The notes under the pieces are model-generated. The model was not told the DNA's origin. It searched no databases and was given only the letters and a program-made list of their open reading frames with translations. The position numbers and the translations under genes are program-made. A stretch of DNA of 64,000 nt from Nocardioides agariphilus (GTDB taxonomy: Bacteria; Actinomycetota; Actinomycetes; Propionibacteriales; Nocardioidaceae). Of this stretch, positions 39,463 through 49,179 are shown piece after piece (the stretch's first letter is position 1; each line of letters opens with the position of its first letter). Location: NCBI RefSeq assembly GCF_015352445.1, contig NZ_JADKPO010000003.1:62001-126000 (forward strand), written 5' to 3'.

Positions 39463-41691
39463 CTAGCCCACCCTGACCGCCAGCGTCTTGACGGCCTTGC
39501 GCCCCATGGCGTCCGTGACGGTGACCTCGACCTGGTAGGTGCCCGGGTTGGTCCACGCCTTGGTCGCGGTGTAGCCCGAGACAGCGGGGGCGTACGAGGG
39601 CACCTGCTGCCCGTCGTACCAGGTCACGCAGCCCGTTATCCCCGCGCAACCCTCGCGCTGGAACCGCCACTTGTAGGTCAACGTCCCCTGCGCACCACCC
39701 GGCGCGAACGAGCCACCGGTGAACTTCACGATCAGCCCCGGCGACGGCGCCGTCGTGCTGACCTGCACGTCGCCGGTCGCTGGACGCGGCACCTCCAGCC
39801 GGGCGACCTTCGGCAGACCGTTGCTGTCCATGTACCTCAGCTCGTCGCTCTCCTCGCAGGTCCCGTCCACCAGGCAGGTACTGCGGTCCGAGCCCATCAA
39901 TCCCGGGGGCATCGAGAAGAACGAGTAGTGGCCGTCCTCGTGGGGCATCAACCACGCGAGCCGGGGCTGGAGGTCGTGGTTGGTGTACTGGATGTCAAGC
40001 GAGTGCACCTCCGGACCCACGTTGGCGTCGAACCAACGCCCGATGGCCCAGCGCCCACTGACGCGCGTCCAGCTCGGTGTCCAGCGGTCCGCGACGACCC
40101 TGGCCAGATCGAGGGTGGAGGTCTGGGTCCCGTGGCTGCCGTCCAGGTCCCTGACCAGGAAGCGAGGGTCGGCGGCGTGCGCCGCCTTGACGGGCCAGGA
40201 AGCGGGATTGGGCGCGAGGGCATCCAAGAGCTCGAGTCGCACGGCGTTCAGGTTGCCGTTCAGTGCGGAGGGCACGACCACCCAGTCACGGAAGTCCGGC
40301 TTGGTGTCCCGGGCGTAGACCACCTGGCCGGCGATGCGCCCGGGAAGCTCCTCCTGCGCGGCCAGGAAGAAGGAGGCATCGATGAGCGTCGTGACCGCGG
40401 TGATGATGGTGTCGGCGAGCAGTCCCGCACTGCTGAGCAAGATCTTGTTCGCGAGCTTGATCATGCGGGCCTGGTACTTGCCCAGGTCCTCGAGGACCTG
40501 CGTGACGCCGAGCGACGTGCGGTTCAGCACGTCGTCGTCGACGCTGCCCTGGAAGAAGGTCAGCATGTGGCTGTCCTTGATGGCAGCCTCCGCACCATCG
40601 TCGATGCCCGTCTGGAACAACTCCTGCACGGCGTCCTGCAGCTTGAACTCGGGGAGGTCGAACGCCTCCTCGTAGCTGAGGCCGTCCGCGGCATCAGCGA
40701 TGTCGTCCGCCAAGACGGCCATGGCGTCCTCTTCGGCCTTGTAGGTCTCGACGAGCCACCTCGCCAGGTCCTGACGGCTCCGCAGGTCCTCGCGTAGATG
40801 CCAGGCGACACTCCCGAGGCGCGACGAGGTCAGCAGCATCTGAGCTCCATCGAGTGACAGCCGTTGGTTCCGCGCCTCGTCGTAGGCCCTGACGCGGGCG
40901 GCTCCCCACACCGCGAAGTCCTCCACGGGGACGAAGGGCTCACAGCTGAAGCCGTTGGTGCACGGCAGGTTGCAGGACTGGATCTTGCTGGGGTCGTAGT
41001 CGTTGAGATAGCCCGCCGGCGGCCGGTAGACGCAATAGCCACCGGTGGAGGTCGACCGGGTCGGGCCGTCCATGTCCCGAGGCGTCTGGGAGAAGAAGTC
41101 GGTCAGCGCGGCCTTCGAGGCTCCGTCACGCACCATGGCCCAGTACCTCTCGACATCGAGACCCGCCCACCTCGCGTACTCCTCCCCCTCCTGAAGGATT
41201 GCTTTCCGGGCGCGCGCCATCATGCGCTCGCCGAGCCAGGACATCGCCTGGTTCTCGTCAGCCGTCCGCTCGGCGGGCCGCGTCTGCGCGGCCTTGAGGA
41301 TGCGCTTGTGGAGCATCCCGGTGACGTCGTCTCTCGCCCAGGCGTGCACGTACGGCGCATCGGAGGCGGGGAGCTGGTAGAGGAACAAGGTGGCCCTGAC
41401 CGCATCCGCCTCCAGGTTCCGGAACGCCGTGGCCTGCGCGGGAGTCATCGACGCGTAGGCCTCAGGCTTGAGCAGGGTGGCCGACCCGGGCTCGGGATCG
41501 ACGAGATAGCTCACGCAGTCCGTGAGACCCTCCGAGCCCAGCGTGCAGTACTCATCCGCCGCCAGAGCCGATGCCTGGCCCGCGGGGACCAGTGCCACCA
41601 GCGAGGACGTCAGGAGCGCTGTGCCAGCAATGACCGCTATTCGGAGGAGGACAGCGACACGAGCCACTCTCTGAACCATCGACTGCAACAT
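39463..41691 (-). CDS. Large secreted protein, paralogue A of a three-member family
   Basis: 742 residues with a signal peptide (VLLRIAVIAGTALLTSSLVA, cleavage near ASALA). The long middle part is helical and shares blocks with the gene at 41696: QEGEEYARWAGLDVERYWAM, TSTGGYCVYRPPAG, AARVRAYDEARNQ. A Cys-containing block CLVDGTCEESDELRYMD leads into a C-terminal PKD/Ig-like domain (LTYKWRFQREGCAGITGCVT, then AWTNPGTYQVEVTVTDAMGR). There is no sortase motif or transmembrane anchor at the end. I know of no described family. It begins four bases after the stop of paralogue B. Confidence 0.75.
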   Translation of the reverse strand: MLQSMVQRVARVAVLLRIAVIAGTALLTSSLVALVPAGQASALAADEYCTLGSEGLTDCVSYLVDPEPGSATLLKPEAYASMTPAQATAFRNLEADAVRATLFLYQLPASDAPYVHAWARDDVTGMLHKRILKAAQTRPAERTADENQAMSWLGERMMARARKAILQEGEEYARWAGLDVERYWAMVRDGASKAALTDFFSQTPRDMDGPTRSTSTGGYCVYRPPAGYLNDYDPSKIQSCNLPCTNGFSCEPFVPVEDFAVWGAARVRAYDEARNQRLSLDGAQMLLTSSRLGSVAWHLREDLRSRQDLARWLVETYKAEEDAMAVLADDIADAADGLSYEEAFDLPEFKLQDAVQELFQTGIDDGAEAAIKDSHMLTFFQGSVDDDVLNRTSLGVTQVLEDLGKYQARMIKLANKILLSSAGLLADTIITAVTTLIDASFFLAAQEELPGRIAGQVVYARDTKPDFRDWVVVPSALNGNLNAVRLELLDALAPNPASWPVKAAHAADPRFLVRDLDGSHGTQTSTLDLARVVADRWTPSWTRVSGRWAIGRWFDANVGPEVHSLDIQYTNHDLQPRLAWLMPHEDGHYSFFSMPPGLMGSDRSTCLVDGTCEESDELRYMDSNGLPKVARLEVPRPATGDVQVSTTAPSPGLIVKFTGGSFAPGGAQGTLTYKWRFQREGCAGITGCVTWYDGQQVPSYAPAVSGYTATKAWTNPGTYQVEVTVTDAMGRKAVKTLAVRVG

Positions 41692-41695
41692 CCGA

Positions 41696-43945
41696 CTAGC
41701 CCCCTACTTCCATGGCGATCGTGTTGACGGCCTTGCGGCCCATGGCATCGGTCACGGTCACCTCGACCTGGTAGGTGCCCGGCTCGGTCCAGGCACGGCT
41801 GGCCGTGAACCCCGAGACTGCGGGGTCGTACAACCGCACCTGACGGCCGTCGTACCAGGTCACGCAGCCGGTGATCCCTGCACACCCCTCACGCTGGAAG
41901 CGCCACCTGTAGGTCAACATTCCCTGCGCGCCACCCGGTGCGAACGAGCCACCGGCGAACGTCACCGCCAGCCCCGGCGAGGGCGCCGTCGTGCTGACCT
42001 GCACGTCGCCGGTCGCCGGACGGGGCACCTCCAGCCGGGCGATCTTCGGCAGACCCGCGCCGTCCAGGTACCTCAGCTCGTCGCTCTCCCAGCAGGTCCC
42101 GTCCTCCTTGCAGGTCTCCCGGTTGAAGCCCGCACGCTCGGTTGCCATCACGAAGAAGGAGTAGCGGCCGTCCGCATGAGGCACCAGGTACGCGACCTCG
42201 GGCTGTAGGTCGTGACTGGTGTACCTCAGCTCGAGCCCCTGCGTGTCCACGCCCACCACCGGGTCGATCCACTTCTCCACCGCCCAGCGTCCGGAGACCC
42301 GGAGCGTGACGGGGGTCCACACGTCCTCGAAGTTCCGTCCGAGACCCAGTGAGGATGACTGGGAGCGCGAGCTGCCGTCCAGGTCTCGGATCAGGAACTG
42401 GGGGTCCAACGCCGCCGGCGGCCGGATCGGCCTCGCTGCCGGCGTCGGTGCAACCGCATCCATGAACTCGAAGAGCACCAGGTGCCGCATCCCCAGAGCC
42501 GTCCAGCGCTCGGCATCGTGCTTGAAGTCCCGCGCGTACACCACGTGTGCGGCTATCTGACCGGGCCGCTTGATGGCGGCATCGAGGTTCATCGACGCCT
42601 GGACCAGCGCGTCCAGGTTGAACAGCAAGATGTCGGCCGACCAGCCGGTGACCGCTCCGGCCAGCTTCTGCGCATAGCTCGCAACGACCTTGAACAGGCC
42701 GACGCCCTTCGTGGCCAGGTTGTCGAGAAGTGTGTCGATGACCTTGGTGGTGACGGCCCGCACGACCTTGCTGACCGCATAGGACTCGCCCTTGGTGGCG
42801 TCCAGGGTGGGAAGGGCCATCGCCGACTCGATGATCATGCGCACCTGCGAGAGGGGCGCCTTGGCGGCCGACCTGATGGCGCGCTGGAGCGCTGAGACGA
42901 AGTCGTAGTCCATACCCTGGTAGGCCTTGTAGATCTGTGCCTCAGTCGCTGTGATCCCCTCCCTCATGGAGACCATGAACTCCCGCCGCCCGTTGAGGCG
43001 CCTGACGATCTCACCGAAGTGGTCGGTGTTCTGGGCGGTCTTCATGGCCCACAGGTCGACAGCCAGGCCCCCGGCCTCCGCTGCGCCCATCACGACCTCG
43101 CCCATGCGCACCGTGAAGTCGGGGTCGTCCATCTTGGTGTAGGCATCCGCTCGGGCGGCGCCCCAGGCCACGAACTGTTCGACGGTCGGCTCCGGCGCAC
43201 AGCTGAAGCCGCTCTGGCACGGAGCGTGGCAGATCTGCAGTGTGTCCGGGTTGTAGTCGGTGAAGCCCGCTGGGGGACGGTAGATGCAGTACCCACCGGT
43301 CGAGGTCGCGGGCGTTGCTCCGTTCATGTCCACCGGACGTTGGGCGAGGAACTCGGTCAGGGCTGAGACGGATGCGCCCCCGTGCACCAAGTCCCAGTAG
43401 TGCTCGACGTCCAGGCCGGCCCACCGCGCGTACTCCTCGCCTTCTTGGTAACGCGCTGCCCGCATGCGCTTGGCCACCTGGTCCCCGATCCACGCGGCCA
43501 CCAGTCTTTCGTCCGGAGTGCGCTCCCAGGGAAGGGTGTCGACTGCCTTGAAGACCAGCTTCCGCAACACACCCAAGGTGGCCTGGCGTGCCCACGCACT
43601 CACGTAGCGCGCGTCGTCCGCGGGGAGCTGGTAGAGCTCCATCGTCAGGCTGACCGCCTGGTCCTCCAGGCGCCGGAACAGCATCGCCTGCTCGGGGGAC
43701 ATCGTGGCGTAGGCCTGCGGGGTCAGCAGCGTGGAGGACCCGGGCTCAGTCTCGGCCGACGGTTCCACGCAGTCGGACAGACCATCGGCGCCGAGGGTGC
43801 ACCACTCATCGACCGCTTGCGCAGGAGCCTGAGCGACGGGAACCAGAGCCAGCGACGACAGCACCATGAGCGCTGCCCCGACAGCAAGAGCACACCGGCG
43901 AACGATGGTCGCCACGACCATCTGCTCACTCATCCTGGTGATCAC
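41696..43945 (-). CDS. Large secreted protein, paralogue B
   Basis: 749 residues from GTG 43945, which has GAGGGGG five bases upstream; ATG 43933 is the next option. The signal peptide core is ALAVGAALMVLSSLALVPVA, cleaved near AQA. It mirrors paralogue A in order: WCTLGADGLSDCV, YQEGEEYARWAGLDVEHYWD, TSTGGYCIYRPPAGF, CKEDGTCWESDELRYLDGAG, and the PKD/Ig-like end LTYRWRFQREGCAGITGCVT with AWTEPGTYQVEVTVTDAMGR. The last 110 residues are nearly identical between A and B while the helical middle has drifted, which suggests recent duplication or gene conversion of the 3' end. The function is unknown. Confidence 0.75.
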   Translation of the reverse strand: MITRMSEQMVVATIVRRCALAVGAALMVLSSLALVPVAQAPAQAVDEWCTLGADGLSDCVEPSAETEPGSSTLLTPQAYATMSPEQAMLFRRLEDQAVSLTMELYQLPADDARYVSAWARQATLGVLRKLVFKAVDTLPWERTPDERLVAAWIGDQVAKRMRAARYQEGEEYARWAGLDVEHYWDLVHGGASVSALTEFLAQRPVDMNGATPATSTGGYCIYRPPAGFTDYNPDTLQICHAPCQSGFSCAPEPTVEQFVAWGAARADAYTKMDDPDFTVRMGEVVMGAAEAGGLAVDLWAMKTAQNTDHFGEIVRRLNGRREFMVSMREGITATEAQIYKAYQGMDYDFVSALQRAIRSAAKAPLSQVRMIIESAMALPTLDATKGESYAVSKVVRAVTTKVIDTLLDNLATKGVGLFKVVASYAQKLAGAVTGWSADILLFNLDALVQASMNLDAAIKRPGQIAAHVVYARDFKHDAERWTALGMRHLVLFEFMDAVAPTPAARPIRPPAALDPQFLIRDLDGSSRSQSSSLGLGRNFEDVWTPVTLRVSGRWAVEKWIDPVVGVDTQGLELRYTSHDLQPEVAYLVPHADGRYSFFVMATERAGFNRETCKEDGTCWESDELRYLDGAGLPKIARLEVPRPATGDVQVSTTAPSPGLAVTFAGGSFAPGGAQGMLTYRWRFQREGCAGITGCVTWYDGRQVRLYDPAVSGFTASRAWTEPGTYQVEVTVTDAMGRKAVNTIAMEVGG

Positions 43946-43971
43946 CACTGCCCCCTCGACCGAGCGTCCGC

Positions 43972-44334
43972 TCAGTCCTCGCAGTCGAAGTAGTCGTGGT
44001 AGGCGTGCACGACTCCGGGCTGGCCGGTGCCCAGCGCCGCCATCGCGCAGATCTGGACGGCGACCGGGCACGCCGGGTAGTTCAGCCGCTGGGTCACGAG
44101 GTACACGCCGTAGACCGTGAGGTTCAGCTTCGCGCAGGTGGCCTCGGCAGCCGCGAAGGACTCCGCGGCCGCGCCGGTGTCGGTCTGGCTCAGCTGGATG
44201 TCGATGCGTCCTGACACGACCGTGACGGTCGTCTCGGCCGGACCCTCGGCACTGGAACCCGGCTGAGGGCCCAGCGCCAGCACACCAGCGGCGATGGCGA
44301 TCGCGGACAGCCCGCGTCGAGCACGCTTGTTCAT
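43972..44334 (-). CDS. Small secreted four-cysteine protein
   Basis: 120 residues from ATG 44334, with AGGGAG eight bases before it. The signal peptide is GLSAIAIAAGVLALGPQPGS. The mature part has a short beta segment (TTVTVVSGRIDIQLSQTDTG) then four cysteines spaced C-x21-C-x6-C-x21-C (in AEATCAKLN, YPACPVAVQICAMA and YFDCED). The same pattern with C-x18/19-C-x6-C-x22-C is in the proteins at 48684 and 49180. It lies between large paralogues B and C on the same strand. No known family. Confidence 0.7.
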   Translation of the reverse strand: MNKRARRGLSAIAIAAGVLALGPQPGSSAEGPAETTVTVVSGRIDIQLSQTDTGAAAESFAAAEATCAKLNLTVYGVYLVTQRLNYPACPVAVQICAMAALGTGQPGVVHAYHDYFDCED

Positions 44335-44447
44335 CGTCGTTGCTCCCTTTTGTCTTCGTTGTCCGGCGATGGGTCCAGGCTCGTGGCCCATCCGTCGACG
44401 GTCCGTCACCGTGGTGACGGTCGCGCCAGTTGCGGTTGAAATCGGTG

Positions 44448-47400
44448 TCAGAGGCCTTCGGCGACCGCTCGCGCGTGGTCGACCAGTGCCTGCAGCTCGG
44501 GCGCCAGCAGGCCTCCCCGCTCCAGGGACGAGAGGTCGTCGACGAACCGGATGATGGCCGTGGCTGCCTCGGGCTGCTGGCCAGCCAGGATCGCCGCTTC
44601 CACGGCTGACCACTGCCCGGCGAGTGAGTCGTTCCGCTTCGCGCTCACCGCGCCCGCCTGCACAGCTGCCTGGCCCAGTTCGGCCATCGTCCGGTACGTC
44701 GCCACGAGGTCGAGGTGGTCCGTCACGGGTCCCGTCGTGCCTGGGTGCGTGGTGATGTGCAGCAGACCCGACTTCTCCGCCACGAAGCGTCGGAACGCAT
44801 AGGTGTGTGAGCTGCCGAACGCGACGGCTCGCAGCGTCATGGGGAGGTTGACCTGCTGACCGTCCGCCACGCCCTGCTGGGCCAGGTCTGCCGGGAGCCC
44901 GGCAGTCCGCATCGTCACTTGGGGGTCGACGGTCAGCGTGCCGGCCGTGTAGGAGATGGAGTAGTTCGCGGCCTTCGCCCCGCTACAGGTGATGAGATCG
45001 GGGTACACACCAGGCTTGCTGGGAATGCTTTCCACCCGACAGGCGGGTCGGCTCGTCAGCGCGCTCTCGTCGTCACCGTTGACCCAGCCGCGCGCAGACC
45101 AGTGGTCAGTGGCGACGGGGTCGCCAACTGCCACGGACTGGTCTCCCGCCTCGATGACGAGAGGTGCTTGCTTGACCCAGAAGCTGCTGCTGACGGGCAG
45201 GGCCGGCCGGTAGCGGGCATCGCCCCCCTGGTTGGCCGTCACGGTGCAGTTCCCCACGCCGACCAGCGTGATGACCGCACCGTTGGCGCCTGAGGCCGTG
45301 CACACCGACGCGGGCGAAGCCGTGAAGGACACCGGTGCCGTCGACCCACCACCGGTGGCCGTCGGTGTGAACCGGGCGCCGTAGGGCTGTGTCTCCAGGG
45401 GCGTCATGGTGATCCGCTGTTCGAGGCCGACGACCTCGGTGAAGGCCATCGTCGTCGTGGTGCCGAAGATGTCGCGGACCACCACGGAGCCCGAGTAGGT
45501 GCCAGGCCGCGCGTAGTCGTGCAGGGCAGAGAGCTGGTAGGACCCGGCTCCATCGCCGGAGACCTCGAGCTCGATGAACGCTGGGAGTGCGCCGTCGGGG
45601 CCGGCCCTCACGGCCTTCACGGGAGTGCCGTCACCCCAGTCGACGCCCACCTCGGCGACGTCCAGCGCGCCGACCGTGCGGATCGTCCCGACCAACGTGG
45701 CCCTGCCGACCTCCCACCTACGAGGGCTGCACCAGTCCTCGTCGTGGCTCGGAGCGCAGACGGGAAGCATGAGGACGGGGGCGGCGGGGGCCACCGGGAC
45801 CTTGATGGTCGTCACGACCACCTGTCCTGCCGCGTCGGTAGCAGTGAGCTCGACGAGGTGCATACCCGGCGCGGACCAGGTCACCGTGCTGGACTCACCC
45901 GCCACTGGCTCGGCGTAGACCGGGTCACCGTCCGCCGTGGTGCACAGCCCGCGGCAGTCGTCGGTCTGGAAGCGCCACCGGTAGGTCGAAGCGCCGTTGA
46001 GGTACGCCGGGGCGAAGCCGTTGGCCTCGAACTGGGCCGGCGCACCGGCCTCGGCGAGGCTGTGCCACGGCTGGCCGCTCGGACCCTGGAAGGGGCGGAC
46101 CCACGCTTCATGCCGGTGGCCGTCGGCATCGACGTAGCGGATCGAGTCGCTCGTCCAGCACAGGAACTTCGAGCGGCACGTCTCGGCCATCGGCACGTCG
46201 GCCGCGCTCGCGTCCTTGATGCCTGCGAATCGGAAGCCGCCCTTGGGGTCACCGACGACCGAGACGACGTTGCGGCGACCTTCCCAGTCCTGGAAGGTCA
46301 GGCTCAGGCTCTGCACGTCCTCGGAGCTCTGTCGCTTGGTGACGTCCTGGACGAACCACTGCCCGTCCAGACGCACGGTGGACGTCGTCGGCGTCAGGAA
46401 GCCAGGCCCGCTGTCGAGATAGCGGACCGAGATCGAGGGCGTCTGGATCCGCTGGTCGGTGCCGTCCGGGCGGACCACGAACTGCAGCCCGGCCGGGTCG
46501 GCTTCGGGGATCGGCGAACGGTTCAGGCACGGTGTCCGCTCCTCGGCGCTCTGGGTACTGGTCGGGTGCGCCAGCAGCCACATGAAGTCGGAGATGCCGT
46601 AGTCGGGCACCGGGATCAACGTGTTGTCGCACGCAACCTCGGTCCGCGGTTGCGGGAGCGTCGCCTCGACGAAGACGCTGAACAGCACCGTCTGCGAGTC
46701 GGCGAATGCCAACATGGCCTCCGGGGCGGGCTTGCGCCGCGCCTCGACGATGAGAGCGGCCATCCAGTTGCCCCACAGGCGGTCGTTCGGGTTGGCACCG
46801 ACGACCAGCGCGCGGAGCAACGCCGCGTCGGCCGCGATGATCCGCTTGTTGAGGTCGGCGAACGATGCCGACGCCCACGGCGCCAGGGCCGTCAGCTGCG
46901 AGGAGTGGTCGACCAGGGCGCTGCCGGGAGTCCCGGCTGCCGAAGCCTCGGTGTGCAAGGCGATGGCAGCCCCGCCGCGCGCGACGGGCGACAGCGCCGC
47001 GGAGCTGTTGCCTGCTTGGGCGACCGCCTCGAGATACCGGGTATAGGCCGCGGCACCGACAGCTGCGACGCCGCGCTCGAGGCCGGTGTCCCACTGCGTG
47101 GTGTGCTGACGCGCAGCACCCCACCGGGTGAACTGCTCGAAGCTCGGCATGTAGGCGCACAGGTCGTACCAGCAGGTCACGCCGTTCTCGGCGCCATCGG
47201 CGCAGATCTCGTCGGCGTGGGATTGAAGGGGCTCGAAGTTCTCGGCCTCGAACGGCGCCGGCGGTGTGTAGTCGCACGGGTGGACGGTGTCGGGCGGGGC
47301 CAGGAAGGCGCGCAGCTCATCGAGCGTGCCGCGGGAGAACAGCTCCTCGAACCTGGCGGCGTCCACCCCCATCCACGCGACGTACTCCTGGCCGACCGAC

Positions 47401-47846
47401 CGTGCGCCGACCCTCATGCGCGTCCAGACCTCCGTGGCGAGCCAGTCGCGCAGCGCCTCCTGCTCGGCCGTGCGCTGTCCCGGGTCGGTCTGGACGGCCT
47501 CGATCATCAGGCCCCACATCGTCGCGAGGGCCTCGTCGCGTCCCCAGCTCAAGACAGCATCGCGATCGGTCGCGGGCAGGCCATGGTGCGCGAGCACCTG
47601 CTGCACAGCCTTGTCCTGGATGCTGCGCAGGGCCGCCGCGTGCGGCGTTGCAGCCTTGGCCACCACACGAGGGTTGAGCAGGGCCGGGGGGGCGAAGTCG
47701 GACGTGACGGTCGCCGCCTGGGCGGGGACAGCCCCCCACGAGAGGTGGAGGAGGCCCGCGAGCGTCGCCAGGACGAGTCCGAGCATCAGTGCGCGGGTAG
47801 GGGTGCGGGTTCGCCACGCGGCAATGCGCACCTGTAAGCGGGCCAT
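44448..47846 (-). CDS. Large secreted protein with added Ig/MBG-like domains, paralogue C
   Basis: 1132 residues from ATG 47846 with AGGAG ten bases upstream. The signal peptide is ALMLGLVLATLAGLLHLSWG, cleaved near AQA. The first 700 residues match paralogues A and B in layout: VGQEYVAWMGVDAARFEELF, WGAARQHTTQW, CRSKFLCWTSDSIRYVDADG, and a PKD-type domain STYRWRFQTDDCRGLCTTAD with WSAPGMHLVELTATDAAGQV. It is then extended by a second PKD-like domain (VDWGDGTPVKAV, YARPGTYSGSVVVRD), a bacterial Ig-like domain (VCTASGANGAVITLVGVGNC) and an MBG-like domain (KAANYSISYTAGTLTVDP). A helical tail ends the protein. These domains suggest a surface or matrix role; no catalytic motif is seen. Confidence 0.75.
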   Translation of the reverse strand: MARLQVRIAAWRTRTPTRALMLGLVLATLAGLLHLSWGAVPAQAATVTSDFAPPALLNPRVVAKAATPHAAALRSIQDKAVQQVLAHHGLPATDRDAVLSWGRDEALATMWGLMIEAVQTDPGQRTAEQEALRDWLATEVWTRMRVGARSVGQEYVAWMGVDAARFEELFSRGTLDELRAFLAPPDTVHPCDYTPPAPFEAENFEPLQSHADEICADGAENGVTCWYDLCAYMPSFEQFTRWGAARQHTTQWDTGLERGVAAVGAAAYTRYLEAVAQAGNSSAALSPVARGGAAIALHTEASAAGTPGSALVDHSSQLTALAPWASASFADLNKRIIAADAALLRALVVGANPNDRLWGNWMAALIVEARRKPAPEAMLAFADSQTVLFSVFVEATLPQPRTEVACDNTLIPVPDYGISDFMWLLAHPTSTQSAEERTPCLNRSPIPEADPAGLQFVVRPDGTDQRIQTPSISVRYLDSGPGFLTPTTSTVRLDGQWFVQDVTKRQSSEDVQSLSLTFQDWEGRRNVVSVVGDPKGGFRFAGIKDASAADVPMAETCRSKFLCWTSDSIRYVDADGHRHEAWVRPFQGPSGQPWHSLAEAGAPAQFEANGFAPAYLNGASTYRWRFQTDDCRGLCTTADGDPVYAEPVAGESSTVTWSAPGMHLVELTATDAAGQVVVTTIKVPVAPAAPVLMLPVCAPSHDEDWCSPRRWEVGRATLVGTIRTVGALDVAEVGVDWGDGTPVKAVRAGPDGALPAFIELEVSGDGAGSYQLSALHDYARPGTYSGSVVVRDIFGTTTTMAFTEVVGLEQRITMTPLETQPYGARFTPTATGGGSTAPVSFTASPASVCTASGANGAVITLVGVGNCTVTANQGGDARYRPALPVSSSFWVKQAPLVIEAGDQSVAVGDPVATDHWSARGWVNGDDESALTSRPACRVESIPSKPGVYPDLITCSGAKAANYSISYTAGTLTVDPQVTMRTAGLPADLAQQGVADGQQVNLPMTLRAVAFGSSHTYAFRRFVAEKSGLLHITTHPGTTGPVTDHLDLVATYRTMAELGQAAVQAGAVSAKRNDSLAGQWSAVEAAILAGQQPEAATAIIRFVDDLSSLERGGLLAPELQALVDHARAVAEGL

Positions 47847-48065
47847 CTCAGTCGGTCTCCTCGTCTGGGCCAAACGGCAACGGCCGCAAGGCTGGCGAGA
47901 AGGTTCTCCGAGAGTCTGTCGTGAGGAGTACACAAACGGGGCCAGAGGCCGCAAATGGTGTCAATGGCCGCGGTTTCCGGTCCTGTGTCGGCGTTGGAAC
48001 GGTGCGCGGCACTGCTCGTCTCGATCCTTGCTCAGACCGACCCGAGACCCTGAGGAGCAAGATCG

Positions 48066-48644
48066 ATGTCCACCATCGCCACGCCCGCCCGCCGAATCAC
48101 GATCCTGGGAGCCGGGGTGCTCCTGGCCGCCTCGGTTGCCTCGACGCTGGCCGTGGGCGGCCCTGCCTCGGCCTTCACGGTCCTGCCCGAGGCCCAGCCC
48201 GGAGGGCGGGTCTACGTGCCTGCTCCGATGATCAGCGCGGTGGGTGAGGACAGGCCGAGCGCCGGGTTGCAGGTGGCACCGCTCACGGTGTGGCACCTGG
48301 ACGAGGGCGATGGGTCGGAGACCAGCCAGACCGTGGTCGTCGAGTACACCCTCCAGCGTCACGACAGCTTCGATGTCTGGACCAAGGTCGACACCGGCCA
48401 GGTCCAGGTCTCGACTGACCCCGGAGGCAGTGGGGTGGCACCGGGGTGGACCTTCGAGCGACCCGCAACGTCGACGCGCGAGGAGTACCGGGTGGAGGCC
48501 AAGGTCTCGTGGATCGACCAGAGGACCAACTACCTGCTCGGGGTGACCACCATCGTGCCGAGCCTGTGGGGTGACGTCAGGTGCGAGACGGACCCGGTGG
48601 CCGTTGCCTGCGCGCCGACCGAGACGGGTGGGATCTCGTTCTGA
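48066..48644 (+). CDS. Secreted protein, single YxLQR-type domain
   Basis: 192 residues; GAGGAG lies nine bases before ATG 48066. The signal peptide is ITILGAGVLLAASVASTLAV, cleaved near ASA. The mature domain has VVVEYTLQRHDSFDVWTKVD, WTFERPATSTREEYRVEAKV, SWIDQRTNYLLGV and a C-terminal Cys pair (DVRCETDPVAVACAPTE). It is the same domain as at 24559 and twice in 26085-27290. It diverges from large paralogue C across 219 bases in which I see no further gene. It starts a three-gene run of secreted proteins reading to the right. Confidence 0.75.
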   Translation: MSTIATPARRITILGAGVLLAASVASTLAVGGPASAFTVLPEAQPGGRVYVPAPMISAVGEDRPSAGLQVAPLTVWHLDEGDGSETSQTVVVEYTLQRHDSFDVWTKVDTGQVQVSTDPGGSGVAPGWTFERPATSTREEYRVEAKVSWIDQRTNYLLGVTTIVPSLWGDVRCETDPVAVACAPTETGGISF

Positions 48645-48683
48645 GCCACCACGCGACCCACGAACTTCACCAAGGAGCCCGCC

Positions 48684-49142
48684 ATGACCACCACCGTCCG
48701 CCGCACCATCGCCCGCCTCGCCGTTGCCGTCGCCGCCGCCACGGTCGGCGCGACCACGCTCCTCTCCGCGCCGACGGCCAACGCGGCCTTCGTCGGGCCG
48801 GACACCGTCACCAAGAAGACCTACGTCGACCTGACTCCCGCGGAGCACCAGAACATCTACACCTCAGTCAGCGATCTCGCGTTCAACACGGCCGACGGCA
48901 TCTGCAAGGACCAGGTGATCCCCCAGGCCGGCTTCCAGATGAGCCTGACGATGGAATTTGCCTGCCCGACGCTCGTGGAGCGGTGTGCGCGCAAGGTCAA
49001 CCCCCGAAACGAGATCGCCGGCATCGTCTTCAACCCTGACAACACCTACGTCTGCACCAGCTACCAGGCCACCCAGATGACCACGGCCCAGCTGATCGCG
49101 TTCCTCATGATGCTCAACAACAACATCACCAGTACCCCCTGA
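48684..49142 (+). CDS. Small secreted four-cysteine protein
   Basis: 152 residues with AAGGAG before the ATG and the signal peptide RLAVAVAAATVGATTLLSAP, cleaved at ANA. The mature part starts AFVGPDTVTKKTYVDLTPAE and carries four cysteines as C-x19-C-x6-C-x22-C (GICKDQVIP, FACPTLVERCARK, YVCTSYQ). Its signal peptide and general layout are very close to those of the next gene, so the two are tandem duplicates that have diverged. There is no homologue I can name. Confidence 0.75.
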   Translation: MTTTVRRTIARLAVAVAAATVGATTLLSAPTANAAFVGPDTVTKKTYVDLTPAEHQNIYTSVSDLAFNTADGICKDQVIPQAGFQMSLTMEFACPTLVERCARKVNPRNEIAGIVFNPDNTYVCTSYQATQMTTAQLIAFLMMLNNNITSTP

Positions 49143-49179
49143 CCGACAGCGACCACCAGGACCTCTCAGGAAGCAGACC

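Noticed and set aside
39463-47846. Large secreted proteins as contact-dependent toxins or polymorphic toxins
   Set aside because: No toxin domain, no pre-toxin motif, no immunity gene; ends are PKD/Ig-like or helical.
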